A stretch of DNA of 64,000 nt, from positions 58,760-122,759 of the forward strand of contig VZTI01002763.1 in the NCBI GenBank assembly GCA_013397865.1, given 5' to 3'. The DNA comes from Struthidea cinerea. Lineage: Eukaryota > Chordata > Aves > Passeriformes > Corcoracidae. The translations under genes were made by a program, and so were the position numbers. The notes under the pieces were generated by a model that did no database searches, was not told the DNA's origin, and saw nothing but the letters and a program-made list of their open reading frames with translations. This document shows, in pieces, positions 1 through 12,383 of the stretch (positions are counted from its first letter, which is position 1; each line of letters starts with the position of its first letter).

Positions 1-2592
1 AGGAGGACTGGATCAGGGAGGCATCCTGTGTTTAATCTTTATTTCTTACAGATCCTTCTTAATGTTTGCAGCCTCTTTATTGATTATTTAGGACACTGAA
101 TTCTGATGTACTCAATGACTGAAAGATGTCTGCCTCTGTGAACAATTATGCATCTATTGGTCTTCCATGGTAATGCCAAAACCACTCCTTTTTAGATCCC
201 TATTACAAGTTTTTCTTCAAATAATGTATTCTATCTGCATCTGATATATTAATCTAATTCCCATTTATTTACACTTTTTTTATTTAAATGAAAGTGTAGC
301 CTTTGCCCTTAACTATTGCTCATCTTCTTTTTAACAGTGTGAATAAAAGGCATTTATGCATACATCATAGTAAATTATGAAGCCTTTCTTTTGTAGAGGC
401 ATATTAATGTCTTCTATTTATTAATTTACAAAGCTATTCTAATTCCTTTGGGAAAATATGATCTTTTATTTTCATTACAGTCTTGCTGAATCCCTTTATC
501 TTCTGTCAGCTTAAATTTCCAAGGGGAATATTGTATAAACAAAGTCATATTTGCCTTTTAAACATTCTCATGGTCATTTCCTTCTGGAGTTTTTGATATT
601 CTGTATTTGTTTGTCATATGCAGGATGATTTAGAAACAATTTGGATCATAAGCTAATTGGTATCTCTTGTAACACAGTTGTTCAGGGGTTTTTTATGCGT
701 GTATATAGGGTTTTTAAATTTATTTTAATTTTTTAGATTATTTATAGTTACCTAATTGCTTCTACCCCAGGAGTCCTATTAACATGAAAAAAAAGAGTTT
801 TGTAAGGATGATACCTTAAATTGTGTATGTATGTTTTTTCCTTTGCATGACTGGAGAGAATTGAAGTATTTGTAACCATAGACGATTTATCTTTACAGAG
901 GTTAATGAACACTAGTTAATAACTAAAAAAAAAATGTTTTTCTGGCATTTGGCATATTTTCCTTTCTTCTGAAATATTACATATGCTAAAAGTGACTGTG
1001 GTTTGGCTGTCCATGGAGATTCATTTAGTTTTTCAGTTAACAGAAATTTCAGAGAATAGCTAATAATTATTAAAGCCATTCAGGAGGGAAGAGTGATCGA
1101 ATGTTACACTTAGACTTCCGTACCCATATATCCTGTGTATATGCATTTTGTTGACTTTGACTGCGCAGTGTTGGCAGTTGATAAAGTTTTCTTACTATCA
1201 TACACACAAATCTCAACTCTTTACCTTAGATCTTCCATTTAAGATAGACCTGTCAGTGTTTCAGCAGACTTCTGTTTTCAGTTCTGTTCGACCCATAATG
1301 ATTAAACCAAGTATGTGTTAGCTCAAAATTTGATTGTTTAGGGATCATGTTGATTGTTTTTGCAGAGGACTAATTAAACTAAATTAAATTAAATTTTCAA
1401 ATTCTTCATTATATTTTTTTAAAACATTTTTTTCCTGAGATGATAGTCAAGTTTACATGGTCAAAGAAAGCAGTGCTTGAAGATGAACTGATAGTGGCGA
1501 CTGGGACTTAGCTTGTTACCTCAAAATTCGTCAAAGATTCTCCTATCTTTTTATTGGTTAATAGACATTAGAAAATACACTGTGCATGTTCCTATACATA
1601 AGAGAAGATAGAACTGGTGCTGTATGTTAATGAAAATGTGCTCAGTGAGGTGTGACAAGTTACATTTATTACAATATTTTCCAGTTGCTGTGAGAATGAA
1701 TCTAGACTGTGAGAGAGGATTTCTGAAACTAGTAATAGTGTGACCAAATGGCTTTTAAAAGGAGAGAGAAGTACTGTAGCTTGCCAGAAAACATTGAAAT
1801 GAGGATGGTGTGAACGTGGCAGATTGTAGCTGTAAATAATATGTAATTTGATAAAAAAATATGAGGACTTTCAGGTGTTGAATCAGAATAAAGGAGAACT
1901 TTGTTTTCCTTTTAATCAAGAGTTTGAAGACCTACAAAGAAGTCAGTCGAGAACTGCAAACTGTTGTTGATTTCTCTGTTCAGTCCTAAACACACTTGTC
2001 TTCTGTGGGAAATCCACTGCAATAGTTTTCAGTGATTTACAGGATACTCCTGTTCTGTAAAGCTGGCTGCTATTACCAGTCAGTGAAAGTGTGATCAAAT
2101 ACTAGTGTGTATTCTAGAACCACATAAAATAGTATGTGAGAATCAGTTTTCCATACCTTTGTACTGACTCAAGTACCGTGATTTTTCTGAGAAATCTGCA
2201 ACCTGAAAGTCTGTTAATATAAAAGATGGTGAAATCATTGAAATTGCAAATGTCCTAGGTTTCTGAGTGTAAGATTGATTTGCGATTTCGACCTTCTAGT
2301 TTGAAAATAAGTTAATCTGTTTTTTAATATGGGTGCATAGGTTATAGATGCCCTGAGGGAATTCATTAAGGACAACTTGTGTAACCAGCCTTGCATCAAA
2401 CAGTTTAGGGAATTATCAGTGCAAAGCAAAACACTTTCAAGAAACAAACACTTCACATCAAAGTGTAAAGAGAATCCTGGACATTTTCATAGAAATGCTT
2501 AATGCTGTGCTACTACAGTGAGTAGCACATACTAGCACTGTGCTTCTACATTTTAATATTTTATTGCTTCCCTAGATGCTTGGATTTTGATG

Positions 2593-2701
2593 TGTTTCTT
2601 TTTGTTGGTTTTGGTGTTGTTGTTTTTTTTGGGTTTTTTTGTGTGTTTTTTTTTGTTTGTTTGTTTGTTTGTTTGTTTGTTTTGTTTTGGTTTTTTTTTT
2701 C
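2593..2701 (+). repeat. T-rich / (GTTT)n low-complexity tract
   Basis: A run of T and G only, with a core of about seven perfect GTTT units around 2655-2690. On the other strand it reads as an AAAC-rich tract that produces a spurious Lys/Gln/Thr-rich reading frame. Confidence 0.9.
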
Positions 2702-5700
2702 AGTTGTGGCTTTTTACAAATAAATAGAAGAAGAATGCACATCTTTGAATTATAAAATTTTATGTGATTGTATGAAGGGTTCATATAAGAACATGTTGTC
2801 TGCACTTTTGTTGTATATATTTCTTGCAAAACAGAACATAATAAATGAAGAACCCCATTAGTTTGTTACTGGGAAAAGTGGGAAAAGATTACTTATTCTA
2901 AGGTGACAGACTAGATTTGTCAGCAGAGCTTTATGGGAAGGATCACATGCCAGATACTGACCTTGCACATCTTGGTGATCTGAGCAATATCCTTTAAAGC
3001 TCATGAAATTCTTCTGGTGGCAAAGCAGCAGAGTCTAATTATTCTATTCAGCCTCTATACCACCAGCAAGCATTTAAACAAAGGTTTGGGGTTTTTTTTC
3101 CCCCTCTATAAAAAAACACTTTCCACAGCATAAAGCAGAGTCGAGAGGCTCTCCACCAATATCTTTCTGTGAGTATCTTAAGGTAGGAAAACATTCTATC
3201 AGCAAATGAATAAAAAAGGAAAGAAAGACAGAAGTGTTCCTTTTCTTTAGTACATTAGATTGTCAACAGCCCTTTCAGTTACGTTAGAAAAAGACAGGAG
3301 CCAGCCATGCTGTTACAAAATGACATGAAATCAAGTTGCCATTTATGTTACTCTGGGAGCAAGTATTAATATTTTCCTGTAAGTTTCACACTTGTGAGAA
3401 CTATGTTGAAAAGCGAATTTCATTTTCTTTCTGTTCATGTGTGATTATGTTTGCTATTTGCTAACTGGGAGAGTTCAGTGTAACTTAAAATAGAGCTATG
3501 TTTAAAACAGGGGGTAATAAGGTAAATATTTATGATTTTACAATTTATGTAGTTTTTGAAGGATACATTTTAGACATTTAGAATTAAATTTCTCTTCTTT
3601 AAAGTTGCTTTATTGACCAAGGAATCATTTTGTGAATTCACATGGAAGTCAATCCTGTGTATGCTTACCAAAATTTACATTTCATATGTTTCACTAAAGA
3701 TTGTAAAACCATAACATGGTAGTGATAGATCATGTTACAAAGGTTTTTTTTGATTTGCAAGCATTGTGTGGCGTGTTTACAAAGAACATCCTATATTAAT
3801 ATATTTTTTAACATATGTACTTTGAAGTACATTTAAAAACATTCAAAGGATTGTTGTGGTGAATGATACATTCTCTTGCATTTATATGCTGATTTGCAGT
3901 GTTGTAGGTGCTCATAACTGTTAAGGCAGATATTACTGTGAATTAACAAAATTCTGTCTGGTAACAAAATCTGTCAAAGCATGACTTCTCTTTTTGTTAT
4001 GTCCCAGGTCAGTAGATGCTTATTAATGGAAAAAAAGCTAAGATGGCACATTAGAATGCATTTGGATTTCTAATCTCATGCTTTGATGTATTTGTCCGTA
4101 TTTCCTTATGTATTATTCACTAAAGGAATTATGTTTCATCCTACTGACTTATATCTTGTGTATGTCCTATGAATAATTTTCTTGGGTAGGGTACACATGT
4201 ACTTTTTTTTCTCTTAGTGGTTGGTAATGATCTGTTTCCTTTTGGTGTATTTTTGTTATTTTATTTAAGGTTAGCCCCGTGTTTTAAGCTGTATATTTCT
4301 CTGAAATGAGAATTAGAAAATATAATGCACTGTCTCCAAAATAAAAATTATGATCAGTCACCACAAGTTTTATGTCTTTATACATTAAAAACTATGATTT
4401 TCCTTGAAAATTAAATTTAAGAATTTGAATATCTAAGTTTCTTACTTTCTTGAGCGCAGGGAGTTAATGCTACACTGCTTCTTCCCTGAACAAGATGGAG
4501 GTTTTGTACACTGCTACAGCCACCACTAGTGACATTTTAGGGCTTAATCAGTTTAATTACAAATTTCAGAATCTGGTTTTTGGTTATGGAGAGTTAAGTG
4601 GCAAACAGTTATGGCAAATAGACATAAATAATAGAGAATTCTGACTAAGGCACAGAAGCTCCACAGAAGATTGGAACTCCAAAGTATTTTTGTGTTCAGC
4701 ATTTTCCAACATTTACTAAATATAAGTTAAATCTCGCAGGTTGAACAGCAGCAGAGCTTATCTAACCAGCCTTACTAAAAGATTAAATCAATATTTAATA
4801 AATCATTGTACAGCTCAGAGGTTTACACCTAGCCCCATTTGTGTGGGGTCTTAGCCACTTACTACCATTCCAGTGAATCACCTTTCCAAAGTCAGGGACC
4901 TAACTTCTAAATGTTTTCTGGTCTAAGTTAAAGATGGTAAAGCATTTTCTCTGCATTAATTAGCACTGTATGTTTGTTAATGGCTTTCTACTTGTCACTC
5001 TTGACCCATGGAAGGGTCAAGCTCCAGCTAAGAACTTTAAGTCTATGAAAATACAAGCTGTGTTTTTACTAATTAATCAGTAGCAGAGTATTCAGGCAAA
5101 TGCCCGTGTTCTGGAATTGACCATCCCTATGACTGACAGCTGTGTCAGAACATAATTGCTTGTTAGTCCTCCAGCACAATATCAAAAACTTCCTGTGTAT
5201 ACTTCTGCAGCTATTATGGTTCAAGAAGACCTACTGCTGGAAGCCAGCATGCTGGTTCAGAGGGGATGTGGGTCATTCCACACAAATTGTCTTCCATGAC
5301 AAAGTACACAGCCATGTTTAATTCATCAGTAGAGATGAAGCTTAAGTGTTACAGATATCTGTAGTCTTGAAGGTCTCAAAATTACATTTTTTGCCTCTTC
5401 ATAGTCTGCTTTTAATAAAACAGTATTATACCAGCACATAATAATTATAATTCTTGGAAAGTTTAGCTACTAATATTGGCATTTGGGGATTGTTGGTTTC
5501 TTTTTTTTTAACCACAGAAGATTTGAAGCTGTATTTTAATACTGTGCTGAAGTGAGCTTTCTCCTTGTCTGTGATATCTAAAGGAAAGAGCTTTTATGTG
5601 GGATTTTTATCAGAAGCTGCATCTGATTAGGAATTGTGTTAATGCGAATTTAGATTAGGTCTTTTCTTTTTTGCCTTTGCTCTCTTGACTCGCCATGGTA

Positions 5701-7748
5701 GAAATTGAGTACAATGATGAAATGCTCTAGTTTTAATCTTCCCAGTAAGAATCAAATGATCAAGCTGCTACCAAGCAACATGTTGGTCAATTGAATAAGT
5801 CTCCTAGACTTTGCAAAAGAATGTGCTGAGCAAATGTGAAGGTTTCACAAAGCCATTTAATAGCAAACTGCTTGCAGAGCAGTTCATTATTGTTTGAAGG
5901 AATCACTGCTGAAGTATAGGAGTCATATGCTTTGTATTTCATAAAGGCTTTTAAAACAATCCTCAATCCGAAGGTGAGCCTGACATTGTTCAGAAAAGAT
6001 TAGGGAAATAGCATGTGATAAACCATAGCTCAGAGTTTCAGTAATTTCAGTGGAATCCTACCATAAAAGTGATTAAGTCTTAATCCTAATGAAAAAGTAG
6101 TTCATTAGCAATGGCACTACTTTATATCTGCTTCAGAAGTGAAGAACCAGTTATGGCTGAGAAAAGGAGGGGAACAATCGGCTTGTTTTTTCTGGTAAGT
6201 TCTTGGAAGTCTGGTGTATTCTATTTATTCAGTTAACATATATTTAAATATTAAACTATTTATAATGATCTAATTATTTGTCAGTACGAAATGATGACTT
6301 AGGTGATTCTTGAGGCTCTTAAGTGTCTAGGTTCTGTGTAATGGTGAATTTACCCTGCAGACTGTGCCAAAGAGCTAGAAGACTAAAAACCTTGCATTGC
6401 ACTGAGAGTGAGGAAAAAGAAATATGAGAAGTACTTTGGTTTTCCATCACCTCTACAGTATGTATAATAAGAAAGCAAGTAGCAGCGTGTCATGAGTCTT
6501 CTAAACTTTAGCACGTATAGGATCTGTAATGTTTTCTTTTGTGCATATTCTCCATTGAGGTTAGCTGAAGCACTGGACGTAACTCAAGCAGGATAAAGTT
6601 ACACGTTTTATTTATAGTTAAAGGATGTGATCTCTGAATGAGAATAAAGAAAGGCATGGAACTGAAGTATTTGCACTCACTTGAGGGAATGTTAATAGAT
6701 TCTCCAGATATATAATAGCAAGAACATATACCTTAGGTCTTCTTAAAAATAATCATGTACTTTTATAGCCTGTAAGATTTTGATAATGTGGCTTTTCTGT
6801 TTCTTAACTTCTTTATAACATAGTTGTGGATTTATAAATATTGCATAATTGTAACATCTCAACATTTTATCAGAACTGACTTTTTTTAATATTTCTGTAT
6901 AATTCACAATTAATATTGAAACATAATACTCAGCAAATACAGTCTAGCCAACTAGAATACAGGTAACCAAATAGGATGAATTTCATAAAGCAATATTTAT
7001 ACTCAAAAATTGATCTTAATTATCTCAGTTGATAAAAAGTCACAAGGAAATTTTCATAAAGATTATTTTAATGAGATATGTTCACACGGATTAAAAAAAC
7101 CAACTCAGCTGATAAAGCAAATAAGATTTTGCCAATGATGAAAATAATAAAATTGCTTTTTTAACTTAAAATGAGAAGGAAAAAAATATGATCAAAATTA
7201 GTTTAATCAGGTACTGTGACCTCGTCCTTAACTGCCTGTCAATACTACATGCAGAAAGAGTGATGACTTAAAATATCTGGTTTGTTTTCTTTGTACTTGA
7301 GATACTGAAACAATGTGTTACTGTCATCTGCGTGGAGTAATCTCTACCCGATTGATCTGTTGTCTTATTTCTGTATGTCTTTGAAAATGGTTGAAGCAGA
7401 GGTTTCTGTCACTGTTAAACACTGCAGAGAAAATTTGGAACTTGTCAGGAGAGACTATTAGGTACCTGAATTATATGTTTCACTTCTTAACCTTGAACCC
7501 CGAATTTATTTGTCAGCTTTGTGATTAGTATCAAAATTTGGACACAGCCAGTATAAGATATATGTCATTTCTTGTGTTGTCAGTTACATTTCTGGAATTG
7601 ATGTTTGAGGTTACCTATTTGTATGTACTTCATCAAAACATGTTCACTCTTGTATATGCGCATAAAATCTCTCATAGGTTATCAATATGAAACGCAACTT
7701 CTGTCAGATTACTTCTGAAGTTACTTTGTCACGTGTTGCTTGTGTAGT

Positions 7749-7802
7749 GTTTTGTTGGTTGGTTGGTTGGTTTTTTTTCTGTTTGTGTTGGTAGTGGTGT
7801 TT
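7749..7802 (+). repeat. (GGTT)n and T/G-rich low-complexity tract
   Basis: Four perfect GGTT units at about 7755-7772 followed by a T run and a T/G-rich stretch, just upstream of the LTR-like block that begins at 7845. Confidence 0.8.
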
Positions 7803-7844
7803 TTCCCCTGTCTTATGCTCTTCTTGCAAAGAATCATTTCTCTC

Positions 7845-8508
7845 TGTCTTGGTTTAAGACAATTTAAAGGGGAACACTGAAAAATGAGTTCTCCTCCTAT
7901 GTTTTAACCAGTCGGTCTCTTTCCACCAATAAGGAGAAACTAAATACAAGTAGATATAAGCAAACAAATAACAGTTTACTAAAAAGTGAAACTGCAGTGG
8001 GGAAAAAAATAACAGGAAATAATCCCTAGATACAAAATTCCTAAATCTCACAAGCTCCCCAAGACGAAAGAGACACCGAAAATGGCAGAAATACCCTTTT
8101 CCAAGGTGGCGTCCACCACAGGCAACTGTGTGTGGGGAGACAGGGAGAATGGCCTCAGGCCCTCCCCCCTAGATGGCGACCTTTGCGGGTGACTGTGCTC
8201 TCTGGGAGACAAAGGGAAAGGATGGCGGCAAACTCTCTTGGGAATGTGGGTGGTTACGGAGGAGTTCCAGTGGCCGATGAGAAGGGCCGGTGTGTGTGGG
8301 GTCAGCGCCACTGCCTGCTGCCTCCTCCTCCTGCTGCCTGCCGGACTCTGCTGGTGCTGGTGCTGATGTGCTCCGTGCTGCGCGTGCCGGGTCTGGGACA
8401 AAAATGGTCTGTCGGCGCCGACACAGGGTGACCTGGCCCCAGGGACTGGCTGGAATGCAATAACATTTTTGGTTACCCACCACACAGTCTTGACCCAGAA
8501 GAAACATA
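7845..8508. mobile_element. Solo LTR-like insertion (endogenous retrovirus, avian ERVL-type style)
   Basis: The block begins with TGTCTTGGTTTAAGAC, closely similar to the TGTCGTGGTTTGACAC start of the LTR at 17493. It then shifts to a CpG- and GC-rich composition at 8050-8460, unlike the AT-rich intron around it. Overlapping open frames on both strands in this part reflect GC composition, not genes. The right end is uncertain: candidate CA ends lie between 8487 and 8511 and no matching target-site duplication was found. I recognise it as an LTR of the type common in songbird genomes. Orientation is not assigned. No retroviral coding region is attached. Confidence 0.65.
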
Positions 8509-9369
8509 GTTTCAGTTCATGTTATGGCCTCATTCATATCATTTTTAGAAAACTCCTAATTTTTATTGCAATCTTATGCCAAATGTACCAAAAAACAAGA
8601 AGCATAAAAAATACGAAACACAGGCGGACATCTGTCTGTTTTTGAGAGCACTGAGATACAATTCCTTTGATCAGTATATAAGTGTTCAGGCGTATGTAAA
8701 AGGTTTTGGAAACATTTTGATATTACTAAAGGATCTATTAATCTAAATAATAATATATACAGGGAGCTTTTAAAAGCCAGTGGTAATCTAGTGTTAATAA
8801 CTTCGATATACTTGGCATCAAATTTCACCTAGTAATTTTTGCATTGACATGTTTTTTTTTATCTTTACCATATCTTACAAAGAGATTTCTGTTCTTGAAT
8901 GAAAAGCTTCAAATTATAAAGGATTTGTGGTATTTTTTCGGTATGTTACTTCAGTAATAAATGTCCTCAGTCCTGAGAAAGGTGTACTTTATTTCTCTTA
9001 TTATATAGCCTAGTGTGAGCTTTCATTCAGTCGTTTTTTCAGTCACTTACTGTCAGACATCTCTTACCCATGCAGGTCAGGGTAAGATATTTCCTAAGCA
9101 TGCTTTCGCCTGGAAAATTTTTGCAGACATTCTTGAAGATTCTGTACTTTTACCACCATTTTCAGGGGTTTGGCATTTGTTGCATGTCCTCATATACATG
9201 AGGAAGTAAACTGTTGTTACTTCACTGGTGATGAGTGTGCTTGCTCTGCAATGAGTTACAATGACAACTTAGTGGAAATGTCCTGCAACCGTAAGCCTTG
9301 TATCTGAGGATTTCAGGAGGCATAGCAGTCACTATGCATGTGCAGTTAAAGATGTAAAAATATGGAAAA

Positions 9370-10020
9370 CCCTATGGAAATGTATTACTCATTATCATGT
9401 CATCTATTGACTTCTTAATTTGGGCTGAACTTCTTGAATGTCTTACTATGAAGTGTAGGTTATAGAATTGATTTGATGTTGTCATTGTTTTCTGAATTGT
9501 TTCTAACTTTTCTGCATTCTTCTTAAAAAGATGGCACATTATTTTAGTACTGGTTTCACTGGGTTTATGTATGGGTGCATCAATTCTGACTTGATATGAT
9601 CCCAAGGACTGAGTTATCCTTTATAAATGCACTGTCATAAAAGCAATTTGAACTCAGCTCTCTGTATGCCAGTATTTCTAGGTCCCTCAATATCAGTTTA
9701 TTTAAAGATATTGCATTACCTCTCTTATATTCCTCTGACTCTGCATTTCATCTCTGTGCAAATAACTGCATATTACCAAAAGAGTCAGATTTAGCTGTAT
9801 GATTGGCCTCCCACACCATTATTTGTATTCCTGCCAATTTTATGTCATCTGCAAATTGTATCAGCAAAGATTTTATCTTTTATTCTATTAAATGCAGTTA
9901 GTCACAGCACAAGATCTTAGAGAATCTAGTTAATTTTAGTGATCCAAGGGGGTATTTACTTCATTTTTACTTCAAGTGCTTGTTCTTCTCTTAATTATTA
10001 ATTCAAAGGTTTTAGGTTCT
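9370..10020 (-). mobile_element. Very old antisense CR1-like LINE fragment (reverse transcriptase region)
   Basis: On the minus strand, 9858 down to about 9810 encodes a match to the CR1 motif around FADD (reads LIQFADDIKLAGIQ), the catalytic YADD-equivalent box of LINE reverse transcriptases. About 250 bp further on, an open stretch (9605-9372) carries weak similarity to the downstream CR1 polymerase C-terminus (KLETIQK where CR1 often has LERVQRR). The spacing fits CR1. The sequence is heavily mutated with several stops, so the boundaries are approximate. Confidence 0.5.
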
Positions 10021-10320
10021 CATCTCATTTACCTTTGTGAACGGAAAGATCTTGTGATCTCGTTATAAAGTAGCAATCTTGCAAAGAAGATCTATCTTCC
10101 ACAAAGTCACACTTCTTGGAACTAATTGTGATCTTACCCTTTCTTAAGAATATTTTGTTCTCCCAAAAAAACATTATTTTGCCTGTAATCAGTATCAGGT
10201 TAGTTAAACAATATCCAGTTAGCACATATAGCATTTATGAGCTCTTTATTTTTATTTTTAAAATAATTATTATTACAATATACATGTTTTTGAATCTTTC
10301 AGAAATTCTGCAGAGTCAAT

Positions 10321-10360
10321 TATTTTTGAAAGATCCAAATATTTTTTGAAAGATCCAAAT
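10321..10360 (+). repeat. 20-bp tandem duplication
   Basis: Two adjacent copies, 10321-10340 and 10341-10360, differ only in their first bases and share TTTTTGAAAGATCCAAAT. Confidence 0.85.
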
Positions 10361-12087
10361 GACTTATTCCAGAGGTAATTTGTAATAGCCTTGGATGAAC
10401 ACTATGTTGTTTTGTTCATTTGATAAAATTGAATACTTTCTTGCCATTATATTTATCATGCAGAAAAAAATGTCTTTTCCAGTTACTATTTCTGTAACAG
10501 AATTGTCCTTAGCCTACCAGTTTTCTTGAAGGCTGTCAATACTTTTCCTTAACTCGTGATTGTAAACCAGTTTGGTGTTGTTCTCACAGGGAGGTTAGCC
10601 TCTCACAACGGGTCTGAGTTATTTTGCATTTTGTGGGGTATTGGAACTTTGTCCAAATGTAGGTATCAAAGCTTTGGAGGTCTGTATCTGAGCTAGGTGC
10701 CCAGGTATCATTTAAATTCACTGGAGAGAAAGAGACACACAGCAACACATTCATACTTTAGGAGCAGATGAATGGTGCTTTAAACATCCAAGTCCTCCAT
10801 ATTGATTCTACAAATATGGACTAGTAGGATTAGTTCAGGTGCAAATATTTACATCAGGACAGATGATTTTTGTTTCATAGTTTGCATTCATATATATAGG
10901 GAAAGGCTCTTCTTGGACCTACAGAATCATCAGAACTTTGCAGTGATCAATCCACAAAACCTGTTTAAGAATGGAGTGAATTGTCTTCTGGATCTATCTC
11001 TTTATTTCTTGTGAAGTGAATGTGTAGAATTGATTTAAGTCAAAACAGGTTTTTTTAAAACAGCTGTATTAAACTTGGTGAGATGAAAAACTCATCCTGT
11101 GTGGCTAATTTCCATCAAGGATGGACACAGTTTGTGTATTTTTTGCTTAAGACAGAGCTAAATCAAGTGCCTGCTATGAAAGTGGTTCTTGAATGAAAAC
11201 CTAAACATTCAACTCTGTTCAACTAAAATAAAACTAGTAGCAAAATGTGGCACACAACACTAAGATATCGAGATCCAGAGGTATCAGAATGAAGAAAAAT
11301 AAGTTAACAACACGTTGCTACCGTAGTTCATGTTATGGAGCTGCAAGGGATACCATTCTCCTTGCTAATGGTTAAGCTGCAAGACTGCTATTTCCTGTAA
11401 TCAAATACTTTTTCTTACACTCGCTTTAAAATACTCAAAAGCAGTCATCAGAGAGGGCAGAAGCTGTCAGAACATCATTGCAAGTAGCTATATAAGTAGC
11501 TTTGATCTGCTTGGTTGAAAGATAAGTACATGTTTGCCACAAAGAGAAGAACCACAGTTTCACACATCCAGCAATATGTGAAAAGACAGAGTCAGAAGGA
11601 AGATGTAGCAGATACGGCATAAGATTTGCTAGCAAAATATAGAAAGTGCCATTTTAGAGGCCTCTACAGTACCCTGTCTGACCATTAACGGTGCCTTCAG
11701 AAAGGGCCTTACAGGCTCGTGTCACACCTGCCAGTCTCACGTGGAATTCACTCCTAAAACAGCTTCTGTTGTCACTCTGCTTTAGACAACTGACCGTAAC
11801 CTCTTGGGCTGCTTTATTAGAGATCCGTTTTCCGTTCCCCAGGACAGAATCAAAACCAACTGAAATAAAATAAAGACCGCAGTTGTCATGTTCAAAATCT
11901 GTTGCTATATAAGATGTAAATTATCACCTCTTTTAAGAACTTTGGAAAGATTCTGTATTATGGTGTGAAGAGGGAAAATATGAACAACACAACAGGGGCA
12001 TGTAGTAGCTGTGAAATTTGACCATTGTGTGCTTAAGTGCTATTCAGCTCACTATTTTTCTTAATTCAGACTTGAGATATGCTGACT

Positions 12088-12383
12088 GCAATGGACAGGA
12101 CAAGGGGTAATGGTTTTAAATTAAAAGAGGGCAGTTTTAAATTACATTTAGGAAAAAAATTCTTTATTGAGAAGGTGGTGCAGCACTGAAACAGGTTGCC
12201 CAGAGAAGTTGTGGATACTCCACCTTTTTACACACCCTGAAAGTGTTCAGGGCCAGGCTGGATGTGGCCCTGAGTGACTTTTTCTAGCAAATGGCATTCC
12301 TGCACGTGGCAGGGAGTATGGAACTAGATGATCTTTAAGGTCCCTTCCAGCCCTAACCTTTTGGTGATCTATGATTCTCTATC
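12088..12383 (+). mobile_element. CR1 LINE 3' end fragment
   Basis: The 5'-truncated CR1 copy runs from the C-terminal ORF2 region (GGACAAGGGGTAATGG, then GTTGCCCAGAGAAGTTGTGG) into the 3' UTR (AAGGTCCCTTCCAGCCC) and stops at the characteristic terminal CTATGATTCTCT. CR1 elements end in a short 8-bp-type repeat rather than a poly-A tail, as seen here. Confidence 0.9.

Larger units (their letters stand above)
1..7844. other. Unique AT-rich intronic sequence, nothing recognised
   Basis: No transposon body, RNA gene or credible open frame was seen here apart from the T/G-rich tract at 2593-2701 and the GGTT tract near 7749. Stop codons are dense in all frames. Confidence 0.6.
8512..12085. other. 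Intronic sequence apart from the degraded CR1; little recognised
   Basis: AT-rich. The only local structure noted is a 20-bp tandem duplication at 10321-10360 (core TTTTTGAAAGATCCAAAT) and a dinucleotide-poor, unremarkable remainder. Confidence 0.5.

Noticed and set aside
2572..2829. Lys/Gln/Thr-rich frame on the minus strand
   Set aside because: It is simply the translation of the (GTTT)n complement.
8048..8507. Several overlapping open frames on both strands, up to 145 codons
   Set aside because: They lie in the CpG-rich LTR-like block; low stop density reflects GC content, there is no recognisable domain, and frames on both strands compete.
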